Assembly (NCBI RefSeq): GCF_007558815.1
Contig: NZ_VLTJ01000020.1
Location: forward strand, 62,001-126,000
DNA length: 64,000 bases
Reading direction: 5' to 3'
Source: Verticiella sediminum
GTDB taxonomy: Bacteria; Pseudomonadota; Gammaproteobacteria; Burkholderiales; Burkholderiaceae_B
Numbering within the stretch: position 1 is the first letter of the stretch; each line of letters starts with the position of its first letter. Below the pieces are notes generated by a model. The model saw only the letters and a program-made list of their open reading frames with translations, was not told the origin of the DNA and ran no database searches. Below are positions 8,872-19,142 of the stretch, piece after piece. A program made the position numbers and the translations under genes.

Positions 8872-10018
8872 CATCGCGCCGGGCGCGGACCGACCGCTTG
8901 CACGGCCCAACGTGTTCGAGATCGACCTGGCCGCGGTCGCGAGTTGCACGCGCGCCATCCGCGACCTGATCGGCCCGCGCGTGCATTTCACCGCAACGCT
9001 GAAGGCCAACGCCTACGGCTACGGGGTGCTGCCGGTGGCGCGCACCGTGCTGCGGGCCAGTGCCGACGCGCTCGCGCTCGCCAACCTGGAAGATGCGGTC
9101 GCGCTGCGCGAAGCCGGTATCCGCGAGCCCATCCTGGTCTATGCCGGCGTCCTGCCGGACACCGCCTGCGCGGCCGCGCTGCGCGATCACGATCTCACCG
9201 CCACGCTGCACAGCGAGGAATCGCGGCGCGCCCATGCCGCGCTGGCCGGGCCGCCGTTGAAGGTCGCGGTCAAGGTGGACATCGGCCCGGAACGCATCGG
9301 TGTTCCGGCCTCGACCGCCGCCGGGTTCATCCAGCGCGTTGCCGGCGATCCCCGTTTCCGGCTGGAAGCGGTCAACGCGCACCCCAACCTGCCCGCCGAC
9401 GCCGACCCCGAGGCGCTGGCCTGGCAGTACCGCCGGTTCCTGCACGTACGCGACGCCGTCGCCCGCCTCGGCGTGAACGTGCCCAGGTGGGTGCTGGCCA
9501 GTTCCAGAGTGCTGCGCCTGACCGGCACCGCGATGGCGTTGAACGCGGTGGACCCGGGCGATGCGTTGTTCTCGCCGCTGCACAGCGCGGACGACACCGC
9601 GCCCAGCCCTTTCCATCGCCTGAGCAGCCGGCTGATCCAGGTGCGCACGGTCGAACGCGACGCCTACCTGGCCGATGCGAACTTTGCGATGCGCCCCGGC
9701 ATGCGCGTCGGGATTTTCCCGCTGGGCTACAGCGACGGCATGCGGGCGCTGCACGCCGGCTGCGTGCTGGTCAACGGCCGCCGCGTACCGCTGGCCGGCC
9801 CGCCGGCGCTGGAGTACACGCGGGTGGACCTGACGCAGGCGCCCGGCGCGATGGTCGGCGACGAGGTCGTCGTCGTCGGCGCGCAGGGCGGCGAGCGTAT
9901 TTCGCCGGCCGAGGCCGTGCGCCACCAGGGAGCCGCACGCGTCGCCGATCTCGCCATGCAGGTGGGTCCGGGCGTGGTGCGCCGTTACCTGCCCGACGCT
10001 GCGCAAGCGCCGGACTGA
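8864..10018 (+). CDS. Divergent alanine-racemase-fold (fold III) PLP enzyme
   Basis: A 384-residue protein with the alanine racemase architecture: PLP lysine in TLKANAYGYG (Lys47) in an N-terminal barrel, and a C-terminal beta domain. Unlike true Alr it lacks several hallmark residues when aligned by eye: the VRPG arginine facing the PLP pyridine reads VDPG (AVDPGDALFS), the SYG-x-x-Y catalytic tyrosine region reads AYLADANF, the CMDQ motif is replaced by PALEYTRVD, and the C-terminal YE segment is VADLAMQ. Its start at 8864 has GGAGAG 5 nt upstream and overlaps hyuB, so a role in the hydantoinase pathway (racemising or otherwise processing the amino acid product) is inferred. A housekeeping Alr is unlikely. 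Confidence 0.75.
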   Translation: MTDIAPGADRPLARPNVFEIDLAAVASCTRAIRDLIGPRVHFTATLKANAYGYGVLPVARTVLRASADALALANLEDAVALREAGIREPILVYAGVLPDTACAAALRDHDLTATLHSEESRRAHAALAGPPLKVAVKVDIGPERIGVPASTAAGFIQRVAGDPRFRLEAVNAHPNLPADADPEALAWQYRRFLHVRDAVARLGVNVPRWVLASSRVLRLTGTAMALNAVDPGDALFSPLHSADDTAPSPFHRLSSRLIQVRTVERDAYLADANFAMRPGMRVGIFPLGYSDGMRALHAGCVLVNGRRVPLAGPPALEYTRVDLTQAPGAMVGDEVVVVGAQGGERISPAEAVRHQGAARVADLAMQVGPGVVRRYLPDAAQAPD

Positions 10019-10034
10019 GCGGCGGGACCGCTCA
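10016..10034. terminator. Bidirectional hairpin that contains both convergent stop codons
   Basis: TGAGCGG - CGGGA - CCGCTCA, a perfect 7-bp stem. The left TGA is the stop of the racemase-like gene and the right TCA is the complement of the Bug receptor stop, so the convergent genes share one dyad. No T-tract on either side. Confidence 0.5.
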
Positions 10035-11021
10035 CTGCACCGACAGGCCCAGCGTGCGGATCTGCACGCCCCACTGTTCGTATTCGGCCTTGACCAGTCC
10101 GGCGGCCTGCTCCAGCGTCAGATTGCCGGTGACCTCGTTGCCGGCGTTGACGAGGCGTTCGCGCGCGGCCTGGTCGGCGGCCACCGCGTTCAGCGCGCGG
10201 TTCAGCACCTGCAGGGTTTCCGCGGGCGTGCCGGCCGGCGCGTACATCCCCTGCCACAGTGCGGCGGACACGCCTTTGTATCCCTGCTCGGCCACCGTGG
10301 GCACATCGGGAAGCGCCGGCGTGCGATGCTCGCTCAGGGCCGCGATGGGCACCACCTTGCCCGATTTGATGTGCGGCGCAGCGGTCGGCACGGTCAGCGC
10401 GGCCATGGGGATCTGCCCGCCCAGCAGGTCATTGGTGACGGGGGCGCCGCCCTTGTAGGGCACGTGTACCAGTTCGATACCCAGGGACTGGCGCAGCATT
10501 TCCATCGCCAGATGACCCAGCGTGCCGGTGCCGGACGAGCCGTAGATGGGTGCCTGCTTCGCCGCCAACGCCACCAGGTCGGTCAGTGTGGCCAGTTGCG
10601 CCGAAGGATGCGCGACCAGCACGTTCTGCATCACCGTGATCTGCCCCACCGTCTCAAAGTCGTCGACAGGGTTGGAGCCGGCGCGGTCGAACAGCCAGGC
10701 GTTCACCAGCATGGCGCCCGAGTCGGTGAACAACAGCGTGTAGCCGTCGGGGGCGGCGTGGGCGACGGCGTCGATGCCCAGCTTGCCGCCGGCGCCGCCC
10801 CGGTTCTCCACCGCGATCGTCTGGCCGAGGTTGCGCGACATACCGTCGGCCACGATCCGGGCCACATTGTCCGTCGAGCCGCCGGCGGCGTACGGCACGA
10901 TCATCCGGATGGGGCGTTCCGGATACGACGCCGCCGCGGCCGGCCCGGCCGCGAAGGCGCACAGGCAGGCGAGAACGACGGCACGGCGGACTGCGGATGG
11001 CTTGCTACGCGTCTGGCGCAT
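10032..11021 (-). CDS. Bug/TctC family periplasmic solute-binding receptor
   Basis: A 329-residue extracytoplasmic receptor that binds a small, usually carboxylated, ligand. The N-terminus is a signal peptide (VVLACLCAFAAGPAAAASYP), followed by the family signatures YPERPIRMIVPYAAGGSTD, VENRGGAGG, APDGYTLLF and VPYKGG. It belongs to the large Bug family that is greatly expanded in Bordetella and relatives. No TctA/TctB membrane genes are nearby, so it is an orphan receptor that must use partners elsewhere or act as a sensor. It points toward the hyu genes and carries the shared operator 30 bp before its start, suggesting that it captures the substrate of the cassette. Confidence 0.9.
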   Translation of the reverse strand: MRQTRSKPSAVRRAVVLACLCAFAAGPAAAASYPERPIRMIVPYAAGGSTDNVARIVADGMSRNLGQTIAVENRGGAGGKLGIDAVAHAAPDGYTLLFTDSGAMLVNAWLFDRAGSNPVDDFETVGQITVMQNVLVAHPSAQLATLTDLVALAAKQAPIYGSSGTGTLGHLAMEMLRQSLGIELVHVPYKGGAPVTNDLLGGQIPMAALTVPTAAPHIKSGKVVPIAALSEHRTPALPDVPTVAEQGYKGVSAALWQGMYAPAGTPAETLQVLNRALNAVAADQAARERLVNAGNEVTGNLTLEQAAGLVKAEYEQWGVQIRTLGLSVQ

Positions 11022-11051
11022 GGGATTTCTCCGGTTAATAAATTCAACATC

Positions 11052-11065
11052 GTATGCAATAATAC
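11052..11065. promoter_or_regulatory. GntR-type operator O2 before the Bug receptor gene
   Basis: GTATGCAATAATAC, arms GTAT/ATAC around GCAATA. Identical in its 10-bp core ATGCAATAAT to O1 and O3. It lies 30 bp upstream of the Bug receptor start in the gap between this gene and the divergent gntR. Confidence 0.65.
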
Positions 11066-11128
11066 ATGCGAAGATCCAGGCCTCAAGATGGTGGTTACGT
11101 TTTTATTGCGCTGAATGGACAGTGTTAG

Positions 11129-11142
11129 GCATGCAATAATGC
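11129..11142. promoter_or_regulatory. GntR-type operator O3 before the gntR gene
   Basis: GCATGCAATAATGC, arms GCAT/ATGC around the same GCAATA core. Compared with O2 the second base changed from T to C and its partner from A to G, which keeps the dyad. It ends 24 bp before the preferred gntR start and probably mediates autoregulation. Confidence 0.65.
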
Positions 11143-11166
11143 ATGGATTCTTTAGCGTGCCGACCG

Positions 11167-11874
11167 ATGACAGCATTGCCCCGCCCCAAAGCCCTGCCAG
11201 CGCGCAAGCCGGCCTCCGGCCCTAAGCTCGTGGAGATCGCCTACCAGGAGATCAAGCGCCGCATCCTGGACAACGAGTTCGCCCCGAACTACCAGATCAC
11301 CGAGAGCCAGCTCGCCGAACTGCTGGGCGTGAGCCGCACGCCGGTCCACGAAGCGCTGATCAGGCTGGAGAAGGAACGGCTGGTCGAGAACATCCCGCGC
11401 CACGGCATGCGCGTGCTGCCCGTGTCGGCGCGCGACATGCTGGAGATCTACCAGGTCCTGACGGCGCTGGAGGCCGAAGCGGTGTTGCTGATTGCCGAGC
11501 GCCCGGCCACCGAACGCGGCACGGCGCAATTGCGCCAGCTCATCGACGCCATGGATGCCGCGCTCACCGCACAGGATATCCGTCGCTGGGCCGAGGCCGA
11601 CGGCCGGCTGCACCGCGCCCTGTTCGAACTCTGCGGCAATACCCGCCTGATGGAAGCCGGCCTCGCATTCCGCGAGCAGGTGGACCGCGCCCGCCTGCTG
11701 ACCCTGCCGTTGCGCCCCCTGCCTCAGGGCTCGAACGCGGCGCACCGCGAGCTGGTGGAACGGCTCGAACGCGGCGACGCCGAAGCGGCCTTCGCGTGTC
11801 ACCGCCGCCACCGCGCGCGCGTGACGGCCGAACTCACGGAGATCCTGGGACGGTTCCAGTGGATGGGGCTGTAA
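11167..11874 (+). CDS. GntR family regulator, FCD (FadR-like) subfamily
   Basis: A 235-residue transcription factor. The winged helix covers about residues 20-85 (AYQEIKRRILDNEF, ITESQLAELLGVSRTPVHEAL, RLEKERLVENIPRHGMRV), and the C-terminal FCD domain shows its metal-ligand pattern: DGRLH, then AHRELVERL and CHRRHRARV. The domain normally binds an organic acid effector with a metal ion. The start at 11167 is preferred over an in-frame ATG at 11143 because it leaves O3 outside the gene with the same spacing as O1 and O2; neither has a good RBS. It is divergent from the Bug receptor and is the likely controller of the whole cassette. Confidence 0.85.
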   Translation: MTALPRPKALPARKPASGPKLVEIAYQEIKRRILDNEFAPNYQITESQLAELLGVSRTPVHEALIRLEKERLVENIPRHGMRVLPVSARDMLEIYQVLTALEAEAVLLIAERPATERGTAQLRQLIDAMDAALTAQDIRRWAEADGRLHRALFELCGNTRLMEAGLAFREQVDRARLLTLPLRPLPQGSNAAHRELVERLERGDAEAAFACHRRHRARVTAELTEILGRFQWMGL

Positions 11875-11902
11875 GGCTAGCTGCAGCGCCCTGCTCCCGA
11901 CT

Positions 11903-12010
11903 GCGCTTTTGGATGTCGCCAAGGCCCGCGGCATCGCGCAGATGGCCAGAAATGCCAGCACAGGGCGACAGAGCCTCTGCCTCTACAAGGCCCTCACCCC
12001 GGTCGGTGAG
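11903..12010 (+). pseudogene. Remnant of a HigA-like addiction-module antidote gene
   Basis: Reading 11903 onward gives ALLDVAKARGIAQMARNAS, a one-to-two residue insertion, then LYKALTPVGE. This matches the helix-turn-helix of the putative addiction-module antidote family (DVA-ARG-QIAR-GL-R-SLYKALSP-G). There is no proper start, no N-terminal half, and the frame runs into the complement of tRNA-Leu. No toxin reading frame is next to it. It looks like a decayed toxin-antitoxin fragment beside a tRNA. Confidence 0.45.
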
Positions 12011-12041
12011 TGCGTATCGGCCCAGGTCGGGAACACCCGGG

Positions 12042-12128
12042 TGGTGCGAGGGAGGGGACTCGAACCCCTACACCTGTTACGGCGTCAGGACCTAAACCTG
12101 GTGCGTCTACCAATTTCGCCACCCTCGC
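12042..12128 (-). tRNA. tRNA-Leu (anticodon UAG)
   Basis: On the minus strand the 87-nt sequence starts GCGAGGGTGGCGAAATTGG, and ends with encoded CCA. The acceptor stem GCGAGGG pairs with CCCTCGC; the D-loop, a long variable arm (class II), and the T-loop GGTTCGAGTCC are present. The anticodon loop reads TTTAGGT, giving anticodon TAG. The first anticodon-stem pair (27-43) is a C-A mismatch. It sits between the antitoxin remnant and dapC. Confidence 0.95.
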
Positions 12129-12212
12129 ACGCCCGCGCATTGCGCGCGGGGAATCCAAGATTGTAGCCGACCGCAAGCGAAATGCGCGCACGGCGCTACA
12201 ATCCGGCCTACC

Positions 12213-13409
12213 ATGAATCCACGCCTCGACGCCCTCCATCCCTATCCGTTCGAAAAGCTGCGCGCGATGATGGCCGGCGCCGTGGCGCCGGACGGTCTGC
12301 GCCCGATCAGCCTGTCGATCGGAGAGCCCAAGCACCCGACGCCTGCCTTCATCCGCGAGGCGCTCGCCGCCAACCTCGACGGGCTGGCGAGCTACCCCGC
12401 GACCAAGGGCAGCCAGGCCCTGCGCGAGACCATCGCGGCCTGGCTGGCGCGCCGCTACGGGATTCCCGCGCCCGACGCCAACACCCAGGTGCTGCCGGTG
12501 CTGGGCTCGCGCGAGGCCCTGTTCGCCTTCGCCCAGACGGTGATCGACCCGGCCGGCGGTTCGGCGGTGCTCTGCCCCAATCCGTTCTACCAGATCTACG
12601 AGGGCGCGGCCCTGCTCGCCGGCGCCGAGCCGGTCTACGTGAACGCCGACCCCGCGCGCAACTTCGGCTGCGACTGGGACAGCGTGCCCGAGGCCACCTG
12701 GGCGCGCACCACGCTGCTCTTCGTCTGCTCGCCCGGCAACCCGGCCGGCAACGTGATGGACCTGGAGGAATGGCGCCGGCTGTTCGCGCTGTCGGCCAGG
12801 CACGGCTTCGTGATCGCGTCCGACGAGTGCTATTCCGAGATCTACCTGGACGAGGCCGAGCCGCCCCTGGGCGCGCTGCAGGCCGCACGCGCGCTGGGCC
12901 TGGACGATTACCGCAATCTGGTGGTGTTCTCCAGCCTGTCCAAGCGCAGCAACGTGCCGGGGCTGCGCTCCGGGTTCGTCGCCGGCGATGCGACGCTCCT
13001 CGCGCGCTTTCTGCTCTATCGCACCTATCACGGCAGCGCCATGAGCGACGTGGTGACGGCCGCCAGCATCGCCGCCTGGAACGACGAGGCGCACGTCATC
13101 GAGAACCGCCGGCTGTATCGCGCGAAGTTCGACGCCGTGGTGCCGCTCCTGCAGGGGGTGCTCGACGTGCAGCGTCCGCAGGCCTCGTTCTATCTCTGGG
13201 CCGGCACGCCGGGCGACGACGCTGCCTTCACGCGCGGGTTGTACGAACAAACCGGCGTGACGGTGCTGCCGGGCAGCTATCTCGCCCGCGACACGGCTGC
13301 CGGCAACCCCGGCGCGGGTCGCATCCGCATTGCGCTGGTCGCCACCGTGGCCGACTGCGTCGAGGGCGCCGAGCGCGTCGCCGGCTACGTGCGCGGCCTC
13401 GAGCGCTGA
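12213..13409 (+). CDS. dapC: N-succinyldiaminopimelate aminotransferase DapC
   Basis: PLP enzyme converting N-succinyl-2-amino-6-ketopimelate and glutamate to N-succinyl-LL-diaminopimelate in the lysine/peptidoglycan pathway. The 398-residue class I/II aminotransferase shows [49 protein letters not shown], the PLP lysine in [16 protein letters not shown], and RIRIALV with the carboxylate-binding arginine. Directly followed by dapD and dapE, the preceding and following pathway steps, which supports DapC over a general aspartate aminotransferase. Confidence 0.93.
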   Translation: MNPRLDALHPYPFEKLRAMMAGAVAPDGLRPISLSIGEPKHPTPAFIREALAANLDGLASYPATKGSQALRETIAAWLARRYGIPAPDANTQVLPVLGSREALFAFAQTVIDPAGGSAVLCPNPFYQIYEGAALLAGAEPVYVNADPARNFGCDWDSVPEATWARTTLLFVCSPGNPAGNVMDLEEWRRLFALSARHGFVIASDECYSEIYLDEAEPPLGALQAARALGLDDYRNLVVFSSLSKRSNVPGLRSGFVAGDATLLARFLLYRTYHGSAMSDVVTAASIAAWNDEAHVIENRRLYRAKFDAVVPLLQGVLDVQRPQASFYLWAGTPGDDAAFTRGLYEQTGVTVLPGSYLARDTAAGNPGAGRIRIALVATVADCVEGAERVAGYVRGLER

Positions 13410-13464
13410 CGCGCGGACGCGCCCGCGCGCCGCCTTTCCACCCTTTTCCACTCCCGCATCCACT

Positions 13465-14286
13465 ATGAGCCAAGACCTTCAGAACACCATCGAACAAGCC
13501 TGGGAAGACCGCGCCGATCTGTCGCCGTCGGCCGCGCCGGCCGCCGTGCGCGAAGCCGTCGCCCACGTCATCGACGCCCTGGACGCCGGCACGCTGCGCG
13601 TGGCCGAGAAGGCCGGTGAAGACTGGACGGTGCACCAGTGGGTGAAGAAGGCCGTGCTGCTCTCGTTTCGCCTGCACGACAACGAAGTCATGGGCCAGGC
13701 GCCGCTGCAGTTCTTCGACAAGGTGCCCGTGAAGTTCAGCGGTTTCGACGACGCCGCGTTCCGCGCCGGCGGCTACCGCGTGGTGCCGCCCGCCGTCGCG
13801 CGCCGCGGCTCCTACATCGCCAAGAACGTGGTGCTGATGCCCTCCTACGTGAACATCGGCGCCTACGTGGACGAAGGCACCATGGTCGACACCTGGGCCA
13901 CCGTCGGTTCGTGCGCGCAGATCGGCAAGAACGTGCACCTGTCGGGCGGCGTGGGCATCGGCGGCGTGCTCGAACCGCTGCAGGCCAACCCGACCATCAT
14001 CGAGGACAACTGCTTCATCGGCGCGCGTTCGGAAGTCGTCGAAGGCGTCATCGTCGAGCGCGACTCGGTGCTCGCCATGGGCGTATTCCTCAGCCAGAGC
14101 ACCAAGATCTACGACCGCACCACCGGCGAAGTCATCTACGGCCGCATCCCCTCCGGTTCGGTGGTGGTGCCGGGCAGCCTGCCCGCCGCCGACGGCAGCC
14201 ACAGCCTGGCCTGCGCCGTGATCGTCAAGCGCGTCGACGCGCAGACCCGCGCCAAGACCAGCATCAACGACCTGCTGCGAGCCTGA
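13465..14286 (+). CDS. dapD: Tetrahydrodipicolinate N-succinyltransferase DapD
   Basis: Succinylates tetrahydrodipicolinate with succinyl-CoA, the committing step of the succinylase branch of lysine synthesis. 273 residues, equal to the usual DapD length. A helical N-terminal domain (to about residue 100) is followed by hexapeptide repeats of a left-handed beta-helix ([51 protein letters not shown]). The start at 13465 matches the usual N-terminus MSQ-LQ-IE-AWE. Confidence 0.95.
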   Translation: MSQDLQNTIEQAWEDRADLSPSAAPAAVREAVAHVIDALDAGTLRVAEKAGEDWTVHQWVKKAVLLSFRLHDNEVMGQAPLQFFDKVPVKFSGFDDAAFRAGGYRVVPPAVARRGSYIAKNVVLMPSYVNIGAYVDEGTMVDTWATVGSCAQIGKNVHLSGGVGIGGVLEPLQANPTIIEDNCFIGARSEVVEGVIVERDSVLAMGVFLSQSTKIYDRTTGEVIYGRIPSGSVVVPGSLPAADGSHSLACAVIVKRVDAQTRAKTSINDLLRA

Positions 14287-16340
<2,054 letters not shown>

Positions 16341-16391
16341 CCGCCAGGCCATAGCGCCTGGGACGCCAACCTGCTCAACCCTGGAGCCGTC

Positions 16392-18356
16392 TTGATACGC
16401 GCCACCGACATCACCCTGCGCCGCGGCACCAAAGTGCTGCTGGACCATGCCGAATTCGTCGTCCACCCGGGCGAGCGCGTCGGCATCGTGGGCAAGAACG
16501 GCGCAGGCAAGACGACGCTCTTCGCCCTGCTCACGGGCACCCTCGATGCCGACGGCGGCGACCTGTCGATCCCCGCAAGCTGGCGTATCGCCGCCATCGC
16601 CCAGGAGGTGGCGGAAACGGACCGCCCGGCGCGCGAGTTCGTCATCGACGGCGACACCCATCTGCGCACCCTGCAGACCGAGCGCGCCGCGCTGGACGTC
16701 CAGGGGCCGGGCGGCGACGCCACGGCCCACGGCACGCGCCTGGCCGAACTGGAGGCGGCGCTGGCCGACGCCGGCGCCTGGAGCGCGCAGTCGCGCGCGG
16801 AGCAGTTGCTGGCCGGCCTGGGTTTTGCCCCCGACGAGTGGATGCGCCCGGTCGGCGAGTTCTCGGGCGGCTGGCGCATGCGCCTGAATCTCGCGCGCGC
16901 GCTGATGGCGCCCTCGGACCTGCTCCTGCTCGACGAGCCCACCAACCACCTGGACCTGGACGCCATGCTCTGGCTCGAGCGCTGGCTCGCGGCCTACCAG
17001 GGCACGGTGATCCTGATCTCGCACGACACCGAGTTCCTCGACGCGGTGGCGCGCACCATCCTGCACTTCGATCACGGCAAGCTCGTGCGCTACAAGGGCG
17101 GCTACCAGGATTTCCTGGTGCAGCGCGCCGAGCGCATCCGCCAGACGCAGCTCGCCATCGCCCGCCAGGAGAAGCAGGCGGCCCACCTGCAGAGCTTCAT
17201 CGACCGCTTCAAGGCCAAGGCCACCAAGGCCAAGCAGGCGCAGAGCCGGGTCAAGGCGCTCGCCCGCATGGAGCAGCTCGCGCCGCTGCGGCTGGAGTCG
17301 GGCATCGACATCCGCATCCCCTCGCCCAGCCACACCCCGGACCCGCTGCTCACCATGCGCGGGGTGGCCGCCGGCTACGCCGCCGACAGCGCCATCCTGA
17401 CGAACATCGAGCTGATGGTGCGCGCCGGCAGCCGCATCGGCATCCTGGGCGCCAACGGTGCGGGCAAGTCGACGCTGGTGAAGACCATCGCCGGCGAACT
17501 CGCGCCGCTCGCCGGCGAGATGACGGCCTCGCGCGGGCTGCAAGTGGGCTACTTCGCGCAGCACCAGCTCGACATGCTGGACCTGCAGGCGAGCCCCCTG
17601 CTCCACCTCGCCCGCCTGGCGCCCGACGCGCGCGAACAGGAGCTGCGCAACTACCTGGGCGGCTTCGGCATCGCGGGCGACGCGGCCACCGCGCCGGTGG
17701 CGCCGATGTCGGGCGGTGAAAAAGCGCGCCTGGCCCTGGCATTGATCGTCTGGCAGAAGCCCAATCTGCTGCTGCTCGACGAACCCAGCAACCACCTGGA
17801 CGTCGACACCCGCGAAGCCCTGACCGAGGCGCTCGCCGCCTTCGAGGGCAGCATGCTGCTGGTCTCGCACGACCGCCATCTGCTGCGCACCACGGTCGAC
17901 GAATTCTGGATCGTGGCCGACGGCCGGGTCGCCCCTTTCGAGGGCGATCTCGAGGACTACCGCGACTGGCTGACCGGGCGCGGCCGCGCCCAGGGCGTCG
18001 GGGGCGGCACCCCGGCCGCGGGCGGTGCGGCGGCCGATCCCGCCGCCGAGCCCGACCGCAAGACCCAGCGCCGTCTGCAGGCCGAGGCCCGGCAGCGCCT
18101 GTCCGCTGTGCGCAAGCCCCTCGAGCAGAAGCTCAAGCGCGCCGAGACCGAGATGGAGCGCATGAACGGGCGCAAGGCCGAGCTCGACGCGTTGATCGCC
18201 GATGCCGGCCTCTACGACGAGGCGCGCCGCGACGAGCGCATCCGGGTGCTGGCCGAGCACGGCGAGCTGACCAAGCGGCTGGACGACATCGAGGAAGCCT
18301 GGCTCGCCCTGCAGGAAGAACTGGAACGGCTCGAAGCCGAGCATGGCGAAGCCTGA
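16392..18356 (+). CDS. yheS: ABC-F family ATPase, YheS-like, with TTG start
   Basis: Soluble tandem-ABC protein of the ribosome-associated ABC-F group. 654 residues: first Walker A GKNGAGKTT, signature FSGGWRMRLNLARAL and Walker B LLLLDEPTNHLD; a linker of about 80 residues rich in Lys/Arg/Ala (P-site tRNA interaction motif region); second Walker A GANGAGKST, signature MSGGEKARLALAL and LLLLDEPSNHLD; and a C-terminal charged coiled coil (from about residue 560). The start codon is TTG, with GGAG 6 nt upstream; no ATG would keep the first conserved strand. Confidence 0.88.
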   Translation: MIRATDITLRRGTKVLLDHAEFVVHPGERVGIVGKNGAGKTTLFALLTGTLDADGGDLSIPASWRIAAIAQEVAETDRPAREFVIDGDTHLRTLQTERAALDVQGPGGDATAHGTRLAELEAALADAGAWSAQSRAEQLLAGLGFAPDEWMRPVGEFSGGWRMRLNLARALMAPSDLLLLDEPTNHLDLDAMLWLERWLAAYQGTVILISHDTEFLDAVARTILHFDHGKLVRYKGGYQDFLVQRAERIRQTQLAIARQEKQAAHLQSFIDRFKAKATKAKQAQSRVKALARMEQLAPLRLESGIDIRIPSPSHTPDPLLTMRGVAAGYAADSAILTNIELMVRAGSRIGILGANGAGKSTLVKTIAGELAPLAGEMTASRGLQVGYFAQHQLDMLDLQASPLLHLARLAPDAREQELRNYLGGFGIAGDAATAPVAPMSGGEKARLALALIVWQKPNLLLLDEPSNHLDVDTREALTEALAAFEGSMLLVSHDRHLLRTTVDEFWIVADGRVAPFEGDLEDYRDWLTGRGRAQGVGGGTPAAGGAAADPAAEPDRKTQRRLQAEARQRLSAVRKPLEQKLKRAETEMERMNGRKAELDALIADAGLYDEARRDERIRVLAEHGELTKRLDDIEEAWLALQEELERLEAEHGEA

Positions 18357-18374
18357 CGCGCCGCCGCCGGGAAC

Positions 18375-19040
18375 TCAGCGCGCCGGGTCGGTGAGCGCGC
18401 GCGTGATCGCCATGATGAAAGCGAGCTGGGATTCGCGCGCCGCCTGGTCGGTGCCGCGAAACGGCGTGCTCGCCGTCACGCCGATGACATAGCCCGGCAT
18501 CTCGAAAAAGCACCGGCGATCCAGCAGTTGCTGCTCGCCCTTGCCTGGCGCCTGGCGGCGGGTCACGGCCGCGCAGGCGAGCGAGAGCCTGCCGGCCTGC
18601 AGGATCGCGGTGCGCGCCAGGCTGGTGGTGTAGCCCTCGCCGAGCAGATGGGTGCCCCGGCGCAGGTTGTCGACCGTGGCGTCGAGCATGGCGATCTGGG
18701 CGCGCACAGTGGCGCCCAGGTTGGCGCTGCCCTCGGCCTGCTGGCTCACCGGCAGCACGAACACGGCGCCCCTGGCGGCAAGGCCGAGCGGCAGGTTCTC
18801 GTCCGCCGCCTCGTCGGCCAACGGCGAGCCCGCGACGCCATACTGGGCGGTCAGCCGCTTGTCCTCCCGGTTCAGGCGCGCGCCGGGCTGGCGCTGCATG
18901 CCCACCACCCGCTCCGGCAGGCGGGCGTCGAGATCGCGCAGGGAAAGTCCGGTAAGCGCAGGCGGCACCACGCCCGGCGCGGCGGCAGGGGCAGCACCGC
19001 TGGACAGCAACAGGGCCAGGCAGAACAGGAAGCGACGCAT
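18375..19040 (-). CDS. Exported protein of unknown function
   Basis: No family recognised. The start at 19040 gives a clear signal peptide (MRRFLFCLALLLSSGAAPAA) with cleavage probably after AAPAAA. The mature ~200 residues contain an acidic segment (LADEAADENLPLG), two cysteines (LACAAVTRR, DRRCFFEMPGY) and a C-terminus with GVTASTPFRG. It converges on the ABC-F gene with 18 bp between stops and follows the terminator of the MFS gene, so it has its own promoter or is fed by read-through. Confidence 0.6.
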   Translation of the reverse strand: MRRFLFCLALLLSSGAAPAAAPGVVPPALTGLSLRDLDARLPERVVGMQRQPGARLNREDKRLTAQYGVAGSPLADEAADENLPLGLAARGAVFVLPVSQQAEGSANLGATVRAQIAMLDATVDNLRRGTHLLGEGYTTSLARTAILQAGRLSLACAAVTRRQAPGKGEQQLLDRRCFFEMPGYVIGVTASTPFRGTDQAARESQLAFIMAITRALTDPAR

Positions 19041-19062
19041 GGGCAAGCAGCAGAAACGCGGC

Positions 19063-19107
19063 CATTGTAAAGAAACGGCGGCGGCCGTTTGCACGACCGC
19101 CGCCGTT
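19063..19107 (-). terminator. Rho-independent terminator of the MFS gene
   Basis: On the minus strand AACGGCGGCGG (19107-19097) pairs perfectly with CCGCCGCCGTT (19084-19074) across a 12-nt loop and is followed by TTCTTTAC. It lies 36 nt behind the MFS stop. Confidence 0.8.
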
Positions 19108-19142
19108 CTACCCAGGGTCAACCGGGTAGGCGCCGCGATGCC

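Noticed and set aside
8864-10018. Calling this gene alr, the housekeeping alanine racemase
   Set aside because: Several hallmark residues are replaced and it is coupled to hyuAB, so the plain symbol would mislead.
11143-11874. gntR start at 11143
   Set aside because: It would start directly at operator O3 with no RBS; the start at 11167 keeps the same operator spacing as the other two promoters.
5114-11874. A new defence or mobile system in the accessory region
   Set aside because: All genes are metabolic or regulatory; no nuclease, integrase, helicase or toxin is present, apart from a dead antitoxin fragment.
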